A stretch of DNA of 64,000 nt, from assembly GCA_964243435.1 (NCBI GenBank), contig CAXTFM010000004.1, positions 1 through 64,000 of the forward strand, read 5' to 3'. The position numbers were made by a program, and so were the translations under genes. This DNA comes from RH-AL1 sp964243435. Its GTDB lineage: Bacteria; Pseudomonadota; Alphaproteobacteria; Rhizobiales; Beijerinckiaceae. Positions 61,716 to 64,000 of the stretch are shown piece after piece; position 1 is the stretch's first letter; each line of letters starts with the position of its first letter. The notes under the pieces are model-generated. The model did not search any database, was not told the origin of the DNA, and saw only the letters and a list, made by a program, of their open reading frames with translations.

Positions 61716-62276
61716 TCAGCGGTCGTCGCCCTCGTCGGCCAGCGCGGCACCGACCTCGAGGCCAAGGTCGTCGAGGGTGTCGCGCTCGACCAAGTTGACG
61801 TCCTCGCCACGCGCCTGACGCTCGGCCTCCTCGGCGGATCGGGCGACGTTGACCTTCACTTTGACCTCGACCTCGGGGTGGAGTTGGATCGGCAGGGCGT
61901 GGACGCCCAAAGTCTTGATCGGCGTGGTGAGATTGACCTGGGTACGGCTAATCGCGAAACCGCCCCTGGTCACGGCCTCGGCAATGTCGCGCGTCGACAC
62001 CGAGCCGTAAAGATACCCCGTTTCGCCGGCCTGACGAATGATGATGAAGGTTTCGCCCTCAAGCCGCGCCCCGACGCGCTCGGCTTCGCCGCGCGCTTCG
62101 AGGTTGCGTGCCTCGAGATCCGCCTTCTGGCCTTCGAAGCGCTTCTTGTTGGCGTCGGTCGCGCGCAGCGCCTTGCCGCCCGGCAACAGGCAGTTGCGGG
62201 CATAGCCGTCCTTGACGCGGACGGTTTCGCCCATTTGGCCGAGCTTGGCGACGCGTTCGAGCAGGATCACTTCCAT
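61716..62276 (-). CDS. rplI: 50S ribosomal protein L9
   Basis: A 186-aa L9: MEVILLERVAKLGQMGETV, YARNCLLPGGKALRAT and the C-terminal globular domain with YGSVSTRDIAEAV. An acidic extension (EERQARGEDVNLVERD-type) closes it, as in other Rhizobiales. AAAGG lies 7 bp before the ATG. Confidence 0.96.
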   Translation of the reverse strand: MEVILLERVAKLGQMGETVRVKDGYARNCLLPGGKALRATDANKKRFEGQKADLEARNLEARGEAERVGARLEGETFIIIRQAGETGYLYGSVSTRDIAEAVTRGGFAISRTQVNLTTPIKTLGVHALPIQLHPEVEVKVKVNVARSAEEAERQARGEDVNLVERDTLDDLGLEVGAALADEGDDR

Positions 62277-62287
62277 GGGATTGCCTT

Positions 62288-63325
62288 TCAGGATTTGCGG
62301 ATGAGGGCCGGCCTTTGCCGGTCTCGGAACGAGAAGGCCGTGTCGAGCAGGCCGACGATGCCCCAGAACAGCAGCGGCCAGGGCATCAGGGCGGCCATGC
62401 TGAGGTAGACGATGATGAGCACCGCGAGCCGCGAGCCCTTGCCGCGGGTTACGGCGTGGACCACCGCCAAGCCCTGCAGGGCCAGTGCGGCGACAAGCGC
62501 GAAGCTGATCACGCGACACACCAGGCCGGGGACGCCGCCAACGAAGCTGAGACCGAGCGACACGGCGAGCAGGAAGGCGGCGGCGCGGGGAACGCGCATG
62601 TGCCGTGGAATGTCCGGCCAGGTCGTGCCGAGCAGACCGGAAGTTTGCGCGATGCGCGCGGCGAGCCAGAGATTGATGACGTAGAAGAACACCGCCGCGC
62701 AACTCATCAGCGGCGGAATCAGCCACGCCAGTTGCGATGCGAACTGCCCGACATCCACGCCGTTGGGCAGCGTCGGCCGGTTCGGGACGGAGCGCCACAC
62801 CATTTCGATCGCGCCGGCAAGCAGCGCATCGAAGGCGCGGTACCCGCCGCTCGCCACGACCACCGCGACGAACGCAAGCGACACCAACACGGCTGCGAAC
62901 GCGCCGGCGACGATGACCACGCGACCCAGCAGGCGTTCCTCCGGGCGCGCGCTCACCGTCGTGCGTGCCAAAGCCGGCGCCCGCGCCGCCGTACTGAGGA
63001 GCAGGCTCGGCACACCCAGGGTAAGCAGGAAGAGCACGATGTCGAAACCGACCGCGGCGAGCGGGCGGGCACCGCTGGCGATGAGATAGCCGAGCCGCGC
63101 ATCGACGAGCGCGACGAAGGCCGACCCTGCGATGAGCGACAGTACGCCGGCGAGCGGCCCAAAGCCGATCGTCGCGATCATCAGCGGCAGCGGGGCGAGG
63201 AAGCCCATCGCCAGCGTCACCGGCGGATGTCGTAGGGTCAGCATGGAAAGGAGGACGCCGGCGAGTCCGCCGCCGATCGCAGCGATCAGCCCGGTCCCGG
63301 TGAGGCGAAGTGGAGGAAGCCGCAT
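62288..63325 (-). CDS. DUF2232 integral membrane protein
   Basis: A 345-aa membrane protein with about nine hydrophobic segments, beginning MRLPPLRLTGTGLIAAIGG. It lies between rpsR and rplI, the fixed place of DUF2232 (YybS-like) proteins in Alphaproteobacteria. It may be an ECF-type S component or an uncharacterised permease. ATG 63325 directly precedes the first helix. Confidence 0.85.
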   Translation of the reverse strand: MRLPPLRLTGTGLIAAIGGGLAGVLLSMLTLRHPPVTLAMGFLAPLPLMIATIGFGPLAGVLSLIAGSAFVALVDARLGYLIASGARPLAAVGFDIVLFLLTLGVPSLLLSTAARAPALARTTVSARPEERLLGRVVIVAGAFAAVLVSLAFVAVVVASGGYRAFDALLAGAIEMVWRSVPNRPTLPNGVDVGQFASQLAWLIPPLMSCAAVFFYVINLWLAARIAQTSGLLGTTWPDIPRHMRVPRAAAFLLAVSLGLSFVGGVPGLVCRVISFALVAALALQGLAVVHAVTRGKGSRLAVLIIVYLSMAALMPWPLLFWGIVGLLDTAFSFRDRQRPALIRKS

Positions 63326-63523
63326 GATGTATCGCTGTCCCGCGCCTGGACACATCGCCCGGGCGGTTAGGGGCTCGTGCCCCAGCTTGATCGAACGTGG
63401 GGCCGCATCACCGATGTGGTTCCCCTGCCCTGGGTGTGCGACCCGCGATTTCGGCAACGCGGCGCCGGTTGAGGACGCGACATTGCCCGTGCAGTTCGTG
63501 GGTCGACGCGTTTCGGCGAGCGC

Positions 63524-63769
63524 TTAACGGATCACGTAGGGCAAGAGACCAATGAAGCGGGCGCGTTTGATGGCCTGGGCCAATTCGCGCTGTTTCTTCG
63601 CCGAAACCGCGGTGATACGGGACGGCACGATCTTGCCCCGCTCCGAGATGTAGCGGGACAGCAGCCGGGTGTCCTTATAGTCGATCTTGGGCGCATTGGC
63701 GCCGGAAAAGGGGCAGGTCTTGCGGCGGCGAAAGAAGGGGCGGCGGGCGCCGCCGGTCGCGGGGGCCAT
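63524..63769 (-). CDS. rpsR: 30S ribosomal protein S18
   Basis: An 81-aa S18 with RRPFFRRRKTCPFSG, IDYKDTRLLSRYISERGKI and AQAIKRARFIGLLPYV. The ATG overlaps the rpsF stop by one base (TGATG). Confidence 0.97.
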   Translation of the reverse strand: MAPATGGARRPFFRRRKTCPFSGANAPKIDYKDTRLLSRYISERGKIVPSRITAVSAKKQRELAQAIKRARFIGLLPYVIR

Positions 63770-64000
63770 CAGAGCGCTCCTTCTTCCTGCACGGCATCCT
63801 CACGGGGCCGGCGCGGGGGACGGTCGCCGCGCGGCCCGCGACGATCACCACGGTCGTCGTCCTCGCGCTTGCGCATCATGGCGGAGGGGCCGTCCTCGTG
63901 CGTCTCGACGCGAATGGTAATGAAGCGCAGCACGTCCTCATTGAGGCCGAGCTGGCGCTCAAGCTCGGTGATCGCCGCAGCCGGCGCGTCGATGTTGACG
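63769..64000 (-). CDS. rpsF: 30S ribosomal protein S6 (5' end outside window)
   Basis: The visible 76 codons are the C-terminal part of S6: VNIDAPAAAITELERQLGL, EDVLRFITIRVETHEDGPS, then a charged tail (RGDRRGPRGDRPPRRP). The stop overlaps the rpsR start. The start codon lies beyond 64000. Confidence 0.95.
   Translation of the reverse strand, partial: VNIDAPAAAITELERQLGLNEDVLRFITIRVETHEDGPSAMMRKREDDDRGDRRGPRGDRPPRRPREDAVQEEGAL

Overview
The window is a GC-rich stretch of an alphaproteobacterial chromosome, most likely from the order Hyphomicrobiales (Rhizobiales). The evidence is the gene order rpsF-rpsR-DUF2232-rplI-dnaB, yajC-secD-secF followed by a Mth938-like and a squalene/phytoene-synthase-like gene, ileS-lspA followed by two M16 peptidases, a DUF1236 protein, and one CtrA-type TTAA-N7-TTAA site. 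Coding density is very high. Genes are commonly joined by ATGA, GTGA or TGATG overlaps, and GTG or TTG starts are frequent. Long antisense reading frames are a by-product of base composition. I saw no rRNA, tRNA, CRISPR array, transposase or prophage gene.

Layout. 1-3574 (minus): an SDR protein cut by the window edge, queG, a glutathione S-transferase and a zinc-ribbon metallo-beta-lactamase-fold protein. The last faces a Crp/Fnr regulator (3787-4497) across a spacer with three inverted repeats. 4528-11303 (minus): a three-gene unit made of a DUF2126 amidoligase-transglutaminase, a circularly permuted ATP-grasp fused to an alpha-E domain, and a stand-alone transglutaminase. It is a predicted but biochemically undescribed peptide-ligation system. 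11420-13507: mog, a duplicated DUF1330 protein and an SDR dehydrogenase. 13599-17172: an EmrAB-like efflux pair facing its probable TetR repressor, with an operator-like palindrome and the CtrA-type site between them. 17183-19947: an m5U-type RNA methyltransferase and an FAD-linked dehydrogenase.

19968-26070: rarA, a lone ParA-like gene on the opposite strand, an HtrA protease, then rplQ, rpoA, rpsK and rpsM (alpha operon), here without secY-adk upstream. 26278-33517: rsmD, rluB with a very long disordered tail, tadA, ispH, purD and mutL. 33585-40527: an M16 pair, a BamF-like protein, lspA and ileS. 40566-45669: a glycosyltransferase-like gene, homologues of the complex I assembly factors NDUFAF6 and NDUFAF3, then secF, secD and yajC. 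45827-48120: a DUF815 ATPase, a small conserved protein and dusA.

48121-50377 is gene-poor, holding two supportable small genes. 50378-59950 is accessory: an orphan CoxG, an orphan branched-chain-type binding protein, a polysaccharide flippase, prmA, a DUF2892 membrane protein, a bacteriophytochrome HWE histidine kinase with its own receiver, a DUF1236 protein, an HU-like protein with a histone-like basic tail, and a MarR regulator with a basic N-terminus. 59996-64000 (minus) is the dnaB-rplI-DUF2232-rpsR-rpsF housekeeping block, cut by the right edge.
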